Source: Paenibacillus marchantiophytorum (GTDB lineage Bacteria; Bacillota; Bacilli; Paenibacillales; NBRC-103111). Taken from it: a DNA stretch of 64,000 nucleotides. The notes under the pieces were generated by a model. The model was not told where the DNA came from and did no database searches. It saw only the letters and a program-made list of their open reading frames with translations. The stretch covers positions 1 through 64,000 of the forward strand of contig NZ_BMHE01000017.1 in the NCBI RefSeq assembly GCF_014640555.1, given 5' to 3'. Position 1 is the stretch's first letter. Each line of letters begins with the position of its first letter. The position numbers were made by a program, and so were the translations under genes. Of the stretch, positions 38,250 to 47,066 are shown one piece after another.

Positions 38250-38274
38250 GCCTGCAGCACAATGGCTGCAGGCC
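38250..38274 (-). terminator. Orphan terminator-like hairpin
   Basis: GCCTGCAG, 8-nt loop, CTGCAGGC; on the minus strand it is followed by TATTTTCTTTTG. No minus-strand gene is recognised upstream of it. Confidence 0.45.
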
Positions 38275-38475
38275 TCAAGTTACATTATATTTTAAAGGGG
38301 GTCATCTATAAGTATAGCCCTTAATCATTAAAACGAGATGAAAATTAAATTACAATTTCATTACAGCGATTTTTTAATATTTTCATTCACCTGTCCCCGT
38401 ATATTCGGATAAAATCCACATATACATGTACAACAAGGCAGATGGCCTTGAATTTATCTTCAGGAGGCTGTAACA

Positions 38476-38742
38476 ATGACAAAACAAAACGAGTTTCAAG
38501 ATGATCGGCAAGACCTAGTGGTGCTCTTCTCTGAAGAATCTGAAACCGAAGCAGAAGTAGAAGATGATGCAGCTGAGGAAACAGCCGAGGATGAGGCCAC
38601 TGAAGAGTCGGATGATGCCGTAGAAGCGGAAGAAGCCGCTGAAGAGGAAGAAGTAGAAGCTGAGGAAGAGGCTGAAGCTGAAGAAGCTGCGGATGAGGAA
38701 GCATCTGCCGAAGCAGAAGAGGATGCTGCAGAAGCTGACTGA
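38476..38742 (+). CDS. Extremely acidic low-complexity small protein
   Basis: This 88-residue ORF starts with an ATG eight nt after AGGAGG. Its first 20 residues (MTKQNEFQDDRQDLVVLFSE) are ordinary; the rest is almost only Glu, Ala, Asp with some Thr, Ser and Val. It has essentially no basic residue after position 11 and so a very low pI. No family is recognised. It is flanked by a perfect terminator and stands alone, and both facts support a real gene. The opposite strand shows serine- or leucine-rich frames that are mere shadows. A role in ion or protein binding or in spores would be guesswork. Confidence 0.7.
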   Translation: MTKQNEFQDDRQDLVVLFSEESETEAEVEDDAAEETAEDEATEESDDAVEAEEAAEEEEVEAEEEAEAEEAADEEASAEAEEDAAEAD

Positions 38743-38787
38743 TATATGTAAGCGTGCACACTTTATTCTCATCCTGACTCAAACTTA

Positions 38788-38833
38788 GAGCCTTACCGCC
38801 ACATTCATTGCGGCAGTAAGGCTCTTGTTTTTA
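38788..38833 (+). terminator. Terminator of the acidic-protein gene
   Basis: GAGCCTTAC-GCC/GCGG-GTAAGGCTC stem followed by TTGTTTTTATTT. Confidence 0.85.
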
Positions 38834-38834
38834 T

Positions 38835-40781
38835 TTATGGCTTTCCGGTCAAACCTGTCTTCACATCTCGAATGATCAAATAGGTATCTCCGTTGGTTAG
38901 CTTCGTCTTGTCCGCAATCAGCTTCAAAGTCGCGTCGGTCAGCAGCTTGTTCTCGACCAGCTTCGCTTGCGCTTCATTCTGGGAAGCTGTAATTCCAAGC
39001 GCTTGGGTGATCGTATAACTGGCTTGCTCCAAAGTCAATGATACTTTATCGGCGTTATCAAGCTTGTCGATCGCCTTCGCAACATCCCCTTTGAAAGCAT
39101 CCGGTTTCATCTTCTTCGCGCCGCTCACAAGGTTCACCATCCGCTTAGGATTCGCGGCATCATCTAGACGGAAGTTATTGGTGTACGCGCCTGAGGCTAG
39201 TCCCAACATCAAAGCAGACTTTAGTCCCTCATAGGCTTTGTGCTCCATAAAAGGCTGCGGCTTGAGCGTCATCGGCGGTATTTCCATCCCTTGTTTCGTT
39301 AACTGAGCTTGCAGCTTTGCAATGGTTTCTTTGGATGCGGAGAGCTGACGGAACGTCATCTTCTCTTGCTTCGCCAGCATTGCAGCAGCACCTGCTGCTT
39401 CGCCTTCGGCCATCCCCGTAGGCATTACTCTCGCGCTTCCGTGCGGCAACGTATCGTAGCTGGCCGCTCGACCTACAACAAGCAGTCCATCCACTTTCTG
39501 CGGCACAATGCTGCGGAACGGAATTGCATACTGCTTCGGTTTGCACACGACATTGCCGGAGTCAGTAGGCGAAACCCTTTGAATATCGACAGCATAAGAG
39601 CCGAATCCAATACGGTCCCACTGATCATTGTTCGTACAAACATCAACAATACTCAAACGGTATTCACCCTGCATATGGCGTGTTTCCCTCACATAGAGTT
39701 CTGGCGCCGAACCATCGAGCTCGATAGTTGCGAATTCGGGGAACGTCTTTTTCATATAAGCGACTATATTAGGCAATTCTTTTTTTCCGATATCAAAAGC
39801 TTCTTGAACCGATTTGGGATCAAAGGTATCTACGCCAAAAATTTGCAGGGCATTAATAAGGACGGTATTATCATTCTGCCTGCCCATATTAAATCCTCTC
39901 ATTTTGGCTTTTTCTTTGTTAAGCGCCGGATAGCTGCTCATTTCCCCATAACCAAAAACACTTACTTCGTTGACACCCGTGTCAGGACTATCATCATTGT
40001 TCAATCTTTTGGCCATCATATTCCAAACATCCTGCGTCACATTTTTGAGACGGAAGGCGAGCGTAACAGCCATTTTGGAATTAGGATCCCCAATATCTTC
40101 ATGTCCGATTGTAAAAGGAACACCTGCCGCTGCGGCAAAATCCCCATCCTGCGTAGCATCGATCACAGAGGCAGCCTTCACCGTCTGCGTATCACCGTTT
40201 TGAAGCGTAATTTTGGCCCCTTGAACTAAGGTCTTATTATCATTAATGAGCGGCTCAATGGATTTCGTTTTAAGTAACAGATCAATATTCTTTTCGTTTT
40301 TGACCAAGTCATAGAACGCATTCGCGGCCGTATTCACATCAAAGGAATCACCTTCGATTTTGGCATACCATTCCGAGAAGAAACCCTTGTTAAATACATC
40401 ATCTTTCCCTAATAGGGTTTTGCCTGGAGAATAGTTCATATCGAGGGAGTTAATCCATCCCAAGGTCATAAGCCCGCCTAGAATCTCGCGGTTGCGCCCG
40501 TCAACGAGCAAGGTTGTCATTCCGTTGCGAGCCGCTGAAACAGCCGCTGCGACACCCTCCGGATCTGTTCCCACGACAATAACATCGTAAGCCTCTTTCA
40601 CTTTTTTAACCGATTTAACTTCTTCAATGCCCTGTTTGCTAACTTTATGCTCAGTTTCCGCCAGGTGTTTGTATTGATAATACAAGGATGAAGCTGCTGC
40701 TGCCACCGCGAGTAAAATCAAGATTCCCATCAACCAAACCCAGCCCTTGGATGAGGACGTATTACGATTTGAATTTGCCAT
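38835..40781 (-). CDS. Membrane-anchored FAD-dependent oxidoreductase
   Basis: This 648-residue protein has a short polar N-terminus and one membrane helix (about residues 15-35, WVWLMGILILLAVAAAASSLY). A large FAD-binding domain of the PF12831 (xanthan-lyase/FAD_oxidored) type follows. It shows YDVIVVGTDPEGVAAAVSAARNG as Rossmann motif, with GTDPEG in place of the classical GxGxxG, then ASVIDATQDGDFAAAAGVP and VVGRAASYDTLPHGSARVMPTGMAEGEAAG near the FAD-ribityl site. The reaction is unknown, and the catalytic domain may face outside. The start is uncertain; MANSNRN is preferred because upstream in-frame codons lack a ribosome binding site. Confidence 0.75.
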   Translation of the reverse strand: MANSNRNTSSSKGWVWLMGILILLAVAAAASSLYYQYKHLAETEHKVSKQGIEEVKSVKKVKEAYDVIVVGTDPEGVAAAVSAARNGMTTLLVDGRNREILGGLMTLGWINSLDMNYSPGKTLLGKDDVFNKGFFSEWYAKIEGDSFDVNTAANAFYDLVKNEKNIDLLLKTKSIEPLINDNKTLVQGAKITLQNGDTQTVKAASVIDATQDGDFAAAAGVPFTIGHEDIGDPNSKMAVTLAFRLKNVTQDVWNMMAKRLNNDDSPDTGVNEVSVFGYGEMSSYPALNKEKAKMRGFNMGRQNDNTVLINALQIFGVDTFDPKSVQEAFDIGKKELPNIVAYMKKTFPEFATIELDGSAPELYVRETRHMQGEYRLSIVDVCTNNDQWDRIGFGSYAVDIQRVSPTDSGNVVCKPKQYAIPFRSIVPQKVDGLLVVGRAASYDTLPHGSARVMPTGMAEGEAAGAAAMLAKQEKMTFRQLSASKETIAKLQAQLTKQGMEIPPMTLKPQPFMEHKAYEGLKSALMLGLASGAYTNNFRLDDAANPKRMVNLVSGAKKMKPDAFKGDVAKAIDKLDNADKVSLTLEQASYTITQALGITASQNEAQAKLVENKLLTDATLKLIADKTKLTNGDTYLIIRDVKTGLTGKP

Positions 40782-40932
40782 TAAAACAAAAGCACCCGCC
40801 TTGTCTCCTGCTCTATGCTTACCTGAATGGATCGCAGGATAAGCCTTTTTGCGCAGTTGTTTGATTTGTTGCCTGAACATCACTTGTTAGTTTACCACAA
40901 CTTGGAGGTCTAGAGAAATTCTGCGCATGCAC

Positions 40933-40977
40933 AAATAAAGCCTCACCATGCGTTTTTAGGTGCATGCGAGGCTTTAT
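40933..40977 (-). terminator. Terminator after the 57-codon ORF
   Basis: ATAAAGCCTC-CCATGC/GCATG-GAGGCTTTAT stem, with a TTTATTTG tract on the minus strand; it begins 3 nt after the ORF stop. Confidence 0.75.
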
Positions 40978-40979
40978 GG

Positions 40980-41153
40980 TTACCGATAGGCTTTCTTGGG
41001 GATGCTTTTCATCTTCTCTTGATCAGACGTGAATTCACTGCTTATTTCCACATCAGCAAGCGCTGGTGCTTGGCTCATACGCTCAGCAAGGCTGGTGTGA
41101 AAGATCTGTTGCTCTGGTGCGGTCATGGCTTTGTGTTTGATCGATTGTCGCAT
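40980..41153 (-). CDS. Small 57-residue protein, unknown
   Basis: This short ORF encodes a hydrophilic protein: MRQSIKHKAMTAPEQQIFH, SLAERMSQAPALADV, EISSEFTSDQEKMKSIPKKAYR. The ATG has TTAGGAG at seven nt, one of the better sites in the region. A hairpin terminator follows the stop by 3 nt, which together make a convincing gene. Residues 10-35 can form a helix; no cysteines or membrane segment. It lies downstream of dtd in the same direction, 87 bp after it, so it may be the tail of the rel-dtd unit. No family recognised. Confidence 0.65.
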   Translation of the reverse strand: MRQSIKHKAMTAPEQQIFHTSLAERMSQAPALADVEISSEFTSDQEKMKSIPKKAYR

Positions 41154-41240
41154 CCGGATGCTCCTAACTGCATGAATATACCTATTCAGTATAACCAGTC
41201 AGTTAAAGCCTTATCCTTTGGCGTCCTGTCCAAGATAAGC

Positions 41241-41681
41241 CTATTTGCTGTCAATTACGAGAGTCACAGGTCCCCAATTGGTCAAAGAAACATCCATCAT
41301 TTCACCAAATGCCCCCGTCTCCACTTGCAACCCTTGAGCTCTAAGCAGGTCATTGAACTTATCGTATAATGGCTCCGCTTGCTCCGGCCGCGCCGCTGCC
41401 ATGAAATTAGGACGCTTCCCTTTGCGGCAATCCCCATACAAGGTAAACTGCGAAACCGACAAAATTTGGCCATCGGTCTCAAGGACAGAAAGATTCATTT
41501 TGCCAGTTTCATCTTCAAAAATACGCAGTCCGGCGATTTTCTCCGCCAAATATTTGGCATCCTGCTCCGTATCCTCATGGGTGACGCCTACAAGCAGCAT
41601 GAGTCCCTTATCGATACGGCCAATGGATCTATGATTAACTGTAACCTCGGCGCGCTTGCAGCGCTGCACAACAACTCTCAT
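41241..41681 (-). CDS. dtd: D-aminoacyl-tRNA deacylase
   Basis: Dtd removes D-amino acids and glycine wrongly attached to tRNA. From the ATG with GGAG five nt upstream the protein has 146 residues, the family length. It shows [44 protein letters not shown], the active-site [10 protein letters not shown] and [10 protein letters not shown], and the C-terminal [17 protein letters not shown]. It lies downstream of rel, as in B. subtilis (yrvI). Confidence 0.95.
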   Translation of the reverse strand: MRVVVQRCKRAEVTVNHRSIGRIDKGLMLLVGVTHEDTEQDAKYLAEKIAGLRIFEDETGKMNLSVLETDGQILSVSQFTLYGDCRKGKRPNFMAAARPEQAEPLYDKFNDLLRAQGLQVETGAFGEMMDVSLTNWGPVTLVIDSK

Positions 41682-41720
41682 CGCTTCTCCAAAACTCCTT
41701 ACCCTCACAGCATCAATCCG

Positions 41721-43904
41721 CTAGCTCTGCATGATTCGCTGTACGGAATAAACATCTTTGACCCTTTTGATTTTCTCGACGACTGACTGCAAATGGTCGA
41801 TATTTTTGATCAAAATCGTCATATGAACCGTCGCCATCTTATTTTTATCCGAACGTCCGGAAACGGCTGAAATCATCGTCTTGCTTTCGGAGACAGCTTG
41901 CAGTACTTCATTCAAGAAAGCGCGGCGATCATGTCCAGTGATCTCAATCTCCACGTTGAAGTTGGATTCCACGGCTTCCGCCCAGTCCACTTCAATGACG
42001 CGCTCTTCTTCTCCCATGCTGGAAGGAATGTTCGTGCAATCCGAGCGGTGAACTGACACCCCGCGACCGCGCGTGATATAACCGATAATCAAATCGCCAG
42101 GCACCGGATTACAGCAGCGGGCAAAACGAACCAGCAAGTTATCGACGCCTTTGACGCGCACGCCGTTCGTCGGCCGGCCTTTCCGCTCATTCTCCTTGGA
42201 TTTAACTTCCTTAACCTCGCTGGTCAGCTGGAGCACTTGTGCTTCCTCAGCTTCTTTCCGCAGCTTCTCGGTTAGTTTCGTACAGATTTGGGCTGCTGTA
42301 ATACCGCCAAACCCAACAGCGGACAGCATATCTTCGATATCATTGAAGTTGAATTTCCTGGCTGCTTCGAGCATTTTGTCATCGCTCATCAGCGTCGGAG
42401 GATCGATCGCCAACCGTTTGAGTTCGCGCTCAATCATATCCTTGCCTTTTTCAACGTTTTCTTCGCGTTTTTCTTTCTTGAACCACTGCTTGATTTTGCT
42501 GCGCGCATGAGAGGACTGCGCAATTTTCACCCAATCCTGACTAGGTCCGTAGGAATGCTTGGACGTCAGAATTTCGATAATATCCCCCGTTTTGAGTTTG
42601 TGGTCAAGCGGAACAATCCGCGAATTGACCTTGGCGCCAATCGTGCGATTGCCGACTTCCGTATGAATGCGGTAAGCAAAATCCAGGGGTACGGAACCGG
42701 CAGGAAGCTCGATCACTTCACCTTTTGGCGTAAATACGAAAACAAGGTCTGAGAAGAAATCCATTTTCATGGATTCCATGAATTCGGAAGCATCGTTCGT
42801 TTCATGCTGCAGCTCCAGAATTTCACGGAACCAGCTCATTTTATCTTCAAATGTGCCGGAAGGGACGACTGTTCCCCCCTCTTTGTAGGCCCAATGAGCA
42901 GCGATACCGAACTCTGAGGTTCTGTGCATCTCCCAAGTCCGAATCTGAACCTCCAAGGGCTCTCCCTTAGGCCCGATGACAGTCGTATGCAGGGATTGGT
43001 ACATATTCGGCTTAGGCATCGCAATATAGTCCTTGAAACGCCCTGGCATCGGCTTCCACAACGTATGAATAATGCCCAAAGAAGCATAGCAATCTTTGAT
43101 TCCATCGACAATGACGCGCAGCGCCATGAGATCATAAATCTCATTGAACTGCTTGCCGCGGGAACTCATTTTTTTGTAAATACTGTACAAATGTTTGGGT
43201 CTTCCAGAAATATCTCCTTGAATACCCATCTCATCCAATTTCTCTTTGATGCTGTGAATAACATCCTCAATATACTGCTCGCGCTCGATCCGCTTCTTCT
43301 GCATGAGATTCACGATTCGGTAGTATTGCTGTGGATTCAAATAACGGAGGGCAATGTCCTCCATCTCCCACTTGATCGTAGAAATACCAAGGCGATGCGC
43401 AATTGGACAGAAGATTTCCAAGGTTTCTTCCGCGATACGCCGCTGGCTTTCTTCCGACTGGTACTTCAATGTGCGCATATTATGCAAGCGGTCAGCCAGT
43501 TTAATCAGAATAACCCGGATGTCCTGCGCCATCGCGACGAACATTTTACGATAATTCTCGTTCTGCTGCTCTTCCTTGGACTTGAATTTAATCCGTTCCA
43601 ACTTCGTCAAGCCATCAACAAGCATTGCGCATGTTTTCCCAAACTTATCTAAAACAGTTTCCAGTGAAACTGTTGTATCTTCAACGACATCATGCAGAAG
43701 TGCCGCAATGATGGATGTCACATCCATCTGCATATTCACCAATATATCTGCAACAGCGAGTGGATGCAGAATATAGGGCTCCCCCGATTTGCGAACTTGG
43801 CCATGATGGGCTTCATCCGCGAATTCATAGGCCTCCCGAATCCTCTGCAAATCATTCTCTTTCAGATAGGTGGCGGCCTTCTCTAGAAGCTGCTCTATAC
43901 CCAT
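41721..43904 (-). CDS. relA: Bifunctional (p)ppGpp synthetase/hydrolase Rel
   Basis: This is the long RelA/SpoT homologue that makes and degrades the stringent-response alarmone, about 727 residues. The N-terminal HD hydrolase (AALLHDVVEDT, then KLADRLHNMRTL) is intact, so both activities are expected. The synthetase domain has KKMSSRGKQFNEIYDLMALRV and NMYQSLHTTVIGPKG; TGS (VFTPKGEVIELPAGSVPLDFAY), zinc-finger ARCCNPVPGD and a C-terminal ACT domain follow. The start MGIEQLLEK is chosen by homology; an in-frame ATG twelve codons upstream (43940) cannot be excluded. Genes apt and recJ lie upstream. Confidence 0.95.
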   Translation of the reverse strand: MGIEQLLEKAATYLKENDLQRIREAYEFADEAHHGQVRKSGEPYILHPLAVADILVNMQMDVTSIIAALLHDVVEDTTVSLETVLDKFGKTCAMLVDGLTKLERIKFKSKEEQQNENYRKMFVAMAQDIRVILIKLADRLHNMRTLKYQSEESQRRIAEETLEIFCPIAHRLGISTIKWEMEDIALRYLNPQQYYRIVNLMQKKRIEREQYIEDVIHSIKEKLDEMGIQGDISGRPKHLYSIYKKMSSRGKQFNEIYDLMALRVIVDGIKDCYASLGIIHTLWKPMPGRFKDYIAMPKPNMYQSLHTTVIGPKGEPLEVQIRTWEMHRTSEFGIAAHWAYKEGGTVVPSGTFEDKMSWFREILELQHETNDASEFMESMKMDFFSDLVFVFTPKGEVIELPAGSVPLDFAYRIHTEVGNRTIGAKVNSRIVPLDHKLKTGDIIEILTSKHSYGPSQDWVKIAQSSHARSKIKQWFKKEKREENVEKGKDMIERELKRLAIDPPTLMSDDKMLEAARKFNFNDIEDMLSAVGFGGITAAQICTKLTEKLRKEAEEAQVLQLTSEVKEVKSKENERKGRPTNGVRVKGVDNLLVRFARCCNPVPGDLIIGYITRGRGVSVHRSDCTNIPSSMGEEERVIEVDWAEAVESNFNVEIEITGHDRRAFLNEVLQAVSESKTMISAVSGRSDKNKMATVHMTILIKNIDHLQSVVEKIKRVKDVYSVQRIMQS

Positions 43905-44041
43905 GCATCTACCCATTCCCTTTAATCGATTTTTATCCATTATGCCTGCAAGGCAGGCTCCGCGTCAACTATTCGCTCCTACACTTTCGACAAATTGCAT
44001 CATTTTATCGCAATCCTTTGGTGGTTTCTCAAAATGTTAGG

Positions 44042-44080
44042 AAAACACCCCACGGTTGCCTAGGCAATCATGAGGTGTTT
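44042..44080 (-). terminator. Terminator after apt
   Basis: Minus strand AAACACCTCATGATTGCC paired with GGCAACCGTGGGGTGTTTT, with small mismatches; separates apt from rel. Confidence 0.75.
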
Positions 44081-44088
44081 CGGTGTCA

Positions 44089-44601
44089 TTAATATTGAAC
44101 TAGGGATACCACATCGATGCCGTCAAACTTGCTTCTTCCGTCCAGGTAGTTGAGCTCAATCAAGAATGCGGCCCCGACAATATCGCCGCCCAACTGTTTG
44201 ATCAAATCGATGGAAGTTTGAATCGTCCCGCCTGTGGCCAGCAAATCATCAGCGATCAGAACCTTTTGACCTGGTTTAATCGCATCTTTATGCATCGCCA
44301 ATTTATCTTTGCCGTATTCCAGCGCATAATCCGCTTCGATCGTTTCACCAGGCAGCTTGCCGCTCTTGCGAATCGGAATAAAACCAACCCCAAGGGAGTA
44401 AGCAAGCGGAGCGCCAATCACGAACCCGCGGGCTTCAGGGCCGGCAATTACATCGATTTGCTTCTCTTTGATCAATTCTTTCAACTGGTCAATAGCTTCT
44501 TTGTACACAGGACCATTTTGGAGCAACGTTGTAATGTCCTTGAATCGAATGCCTGGTTGTGGAAAGTCCGGGATTACGCGAATATATTCTTTGAAATTCA
44601 T
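44089..44601 (-). CDS. apt: Adenine phosphoribosyltransferase
   Basis: Apt salvages adenine to AMP with PRPP. The 170-residue protein shows IRVIPDFPQPGIRFKDIT at the N-terminus, GPEARGFVIGAPLAY, RKSGKLPGETIEADYALEYG, and the PRPP motif VLIADDLLATGGT. It overlaps recJ by 4 bp (coupled translation) and is followed by a terminator. Confidence 0.96.
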   Translation of the reverse strand: MNFKEYIRVIPDFPQPGIRFKDITTLLQNGPVYKEAIDQLKELIKEKQIDVIAGPEARGFVIGAPLAYSLGVGFIPIRKSGKLPGETIEADYALEYGKDKLAMHKDAIKPGQKVLIADDLLATGGTIQTSIDLIKQLGGDIVGAAFLIELNYLDGRSKFDGIDVVSLVQY

Positions 44602-47045
44602 ATGATTTCCTCCAATAAGTGATTTTCTCTTTGTAATTGTTCAGCAATCCATTGTTCAAGCTCTTTGGCTGAGGAATACATAACAATGGACTCCACTTCC
44701 TGACGATGCAATCTATGTTGATACAAGCGGGATGCTGTAAGATCTTTTTTGGCCGGTGACGCCTGCAATCTAACATGAGGACCTTGCCGCTCAACAAAGC
44801 CCAACTCTTCAAACACCGATAAAATGAATTGAATCATCGCAGGTGAAAGTCCGGAACGTTTGCTAAATGAGGTCATGATACGCACATCTTGCACGTTCAG
44901 CGAACCGTCCTTCTGCAAAGTGCCATAAAGCATTTTGAACATCTCGCGAGACGGCATCGTACTGCCGCTATCAGGTCCCAGTTCCGCAAAAACTGGGTAG
45001 CAGCGCATCATACCGCTCGCTTGTTCAAGCACGCTTTGCAAGCTGGCGATGCTTCTTGGAATCGTATAAAGAATGATGTCCTGCATATGGGCAAAATCAT
45101 TAAGCCTCGCTGCTTCGTTCCCCGGTCGAATCTGCTCGTCATCTTGAACAACCCAGTAAGGCACGGCGTCGCCTAACTGAAAAGCGGTTGATGTGAATCT
45201 GCTCACATCCGCCTCATCGAACAGAACAATGGCTGGCGTCATCACACTTTTTTGGTTGCTTGAAGCCAAATTATTCTCAAGCACTTGCAGCTTAGCGCTC
45301 AGTTGTCCGGCTCCGCGCCAATCAAAAAGCTGCATATGCGTAATCCGCAAATCCTGCATCACAATTTGCGGCTTGCGTACGCCATTCCATTCATTGATGG
45401 AGAGTTCACCCAACACATCGACTTTGGCAGCTGGCGCCATCAAAGTCGCGAGATTGCCTTTGCCAAAGCCCACCGCTTCTACTGCGCAGCTGACTTCCTC
45501 TTTGGCCTGCGACAGCGCGAGCTTCAAGTGCTGTTTCTCTTTGCCCATGGTGCGAATCTCACCTAACAGCAGATCCGTAAACATAAATTTCGGTGCCGGA
45601 TTCCCCATACCGAAGGGCGCGAGCTTCTCTAACTGCTCAATGCTGGCTATCGGCACATCTGGCAAGCTGCATACAGCATCTGCTTTGAACAGCGGAATAT
45701 AATCCTGTTCCGTCAGCGTAGCTGCGGCCAGCTCATTGAGCTTCTGCGTGAAAGCATCGAGATGAATCTGATTTAAGCTCATGCCCGCTGCTGCTTGATG
45801 GCCGCCATAGTGATCCAGCCATTCGTCACAAGCTGTCAAAGCTTTGTGCAGGTCGAACCCTGCAATTGAGCGGGCAGAGCCTTTGGCTATCCCCGTTGCA
45901 GGATCAAGACTGAGTACCAGGGTCGGCCGATAAAATTTCTCCACAATTTTGGAAGCGACAATACCGACTACACCCACGTTCCACTGTTCTTTGACAACCA
46001 CGATGACTTTATCCAACCCTTTGGCCATCTGTTGTTCGGCAAGCACGAATGCTTCCTTCACCATCTCTTCAACGATAAGTTGACGTTCTTTATTCAGCTC
46101 ATCCAGTTCATAAGCAATCTGCTCGGCTTCTTGGTCATCGGTCGTTGTCAGCAGCTTAACCGCAATGTCAGCGGCTTCCAATCGACCGCTTGCATTAATT
46201 CTCGGAGCCAACGAGAAACCAATATGAGACGCGGTGACTTCCTTGTTATCGATGCCCGATACCCCGATCAGAGCACGAAAGCCCGCATACGCCGAATCCT
46301 GCATACGCTGCAAACCTTGCTTCACAATCAGCCTGTTTTCCCCCGTCAGAGGCATCAAGTCTGCCACTGTGCCCAGTGCGGCAAATTCGAGCAGCTCCTC
46401 TGGCAAGCGCTCCAGAAGGGCGTGCGCCAACTTCAAGGCAACACCGACCCCTGCAAGATGTTTATACGGATACGGGCAGCCAGGCTTCTTCGGATTGATG
46501 ACGGCAAGAGCTTGCGGCAGCTCATCTGGCGGCTCATGGTGATCCGTTACAATCACATCTAGGCCGAGCTCCTGACAATACGCGATTTCTTGCACGGCGC
46601 TAATGCCTGTATCAACGGTGATCAATAAATCGACGCCTTGTTCCTTCGCTAAATCGATGGCACCTCGATTCAGGCCATAGCCTTCTCGAATCCGATGAGG
46701 GATGTACGTGTCAAAGCGAGCGCCCAAGCCTTTTAGCAAATGAGCCATTAAGGAAGTACTGCTTACGCCATCCGCATCATAGTCCCCATATACACGAATA
46801 AATTGCTCATTCTTAATCGCTAAACGGATGCGTTCCACTGCGGGAAGCATCCCATCTAACAGATACGGGTCAAGATAATACTGGACTCCACCATGCATAT
46901 ATTGTTCGGCATCCGGCACGGTGCGTATATCTCGCAGAACAAGCAATCTGGCGACAAGCGGGTCAACCTGCAGCTCACGCACAAACGTCTCTACGATCAT
47001 TTCATCCGCATTTCCTATGCTCCATCTTGCCTTAGGTGCTAGCAC
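44598..47045 (-). CDS. recJ: Single-stranded-DNA exonuclease RecJ
   Basis: This 5'-3' ssDNA exonuclease acts in recombination and repair. The 815-residue protein has the DHH phosphoesterase motifs YGDYDADGVSST, TVDTGISAV and TDHHEPP in the N-terminal third, and the DHHA1 domain with GSARSIAGFDLHKAL and YGGHQAAAGMS. An OB-like part and a Gram-positive C-terminal extension of about 230 residues follow. The GTG start has AAGGAGG at nine nt. It is the first gene of the recJ-apt pair, 21 nt after the CDF gene. Confidence 0.95.
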   Translation of the reverse strand: MLAPKARWSIGNADEMIVETFVRELQVDPLVARLLVLRDIRTVPDAEQYMHGGVQYYLDPYLLDGMLPAVERIRLAIKNEQFIRVYGDYDADGVSSTSLMAHLLKGLGARFDTYIPHRIREGYGLNRGAIDLAKEQGVDLLITVDTGISAVQEIAYCQELGLDVIVTDHHEPPDELPQALAVINPKKPGCPYPYKHLAGVGVALKLAHALLERLPEELLEFAALGTVADLMPLTGENRLIVKQGLQRMQDSAYAGFRALIGVSGIDNKEVTASHIGFSLAPRINASGRLEAADIAVKLLTTTDDQEAEQIAYELDELNKERQLIVEEMVKEAFVLAEQQMAKGLDKVIVVVKEQWNVGVVGIVASKIVEKFYRPTLVLSLDPATGIAKGSARSIAGFDLHKALTACDEWLDHYGGHQAAAGMSLNQIHLDAFTQKLNELAAATLTEQDYIPLFKADAVCSLPDVPIASIEQLEKLAPFGMGNPAPKFMFTDLLLGEIRTMGKEKQHLKLALSQAKEEVSCAVEAVGFGKGNLATLMAPAAKVDVLGELSINEWNGVRKPQIVMQDLRITHMQLFDWRGAGQLSAKLQVLENNLASSNQKSVMTPAIVLFDEADVSRFTSTAFQLGDAVPYWVVQDDEQIRPGNEAARLNDFAHMQDIILYTIPRSIASLQSVLEQASGMMRCYPVFAELGPDSGSTMPSREMFKMLYGTLQKDGSLNVQDVRIMTSFSKRSGLSPAMIQFILSVFEELGFVERQGPHVRLQASPAKKDLTASRLYQHRLHRQEVESIVMYSSAKELEQWIAEQLQRENHLLEEII

Positions 47046-47066
47046 TTGGTGTGTCCTCCTTCTTTT

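Larger units (their letters stand above)
37505..38475. other. Repeat-rich 1 kb region without recognised genes
   Basis: In order this gap contains GGTAAGCTTCGCTCACCC (37568-37585, also at 62125-62142), the doxX terminator, a 113-bp tandem duplication, an inverted relative of the 303-bp repeat, and a hairpin at 38250-38274. The leader of the acidic protein gene follows. No credible ORF was found in either direction. Confidence 0.7.

Noticed and set aside
38387-38782. Minus-strand Leu/Pro- and Ser-rich frames opposite the acidic gene
   Set aside because: They mirror the GAA/GAG/GCT repeats of the plus-strand gene, which alone has a ribosome binding site and terminator.
39309-40229. 306-codon plus-strand frame opposite the flavoprotein gene
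   Set aside because: Composition rich in Cys/His/Arg/Phe and no family features; antisense shadow.
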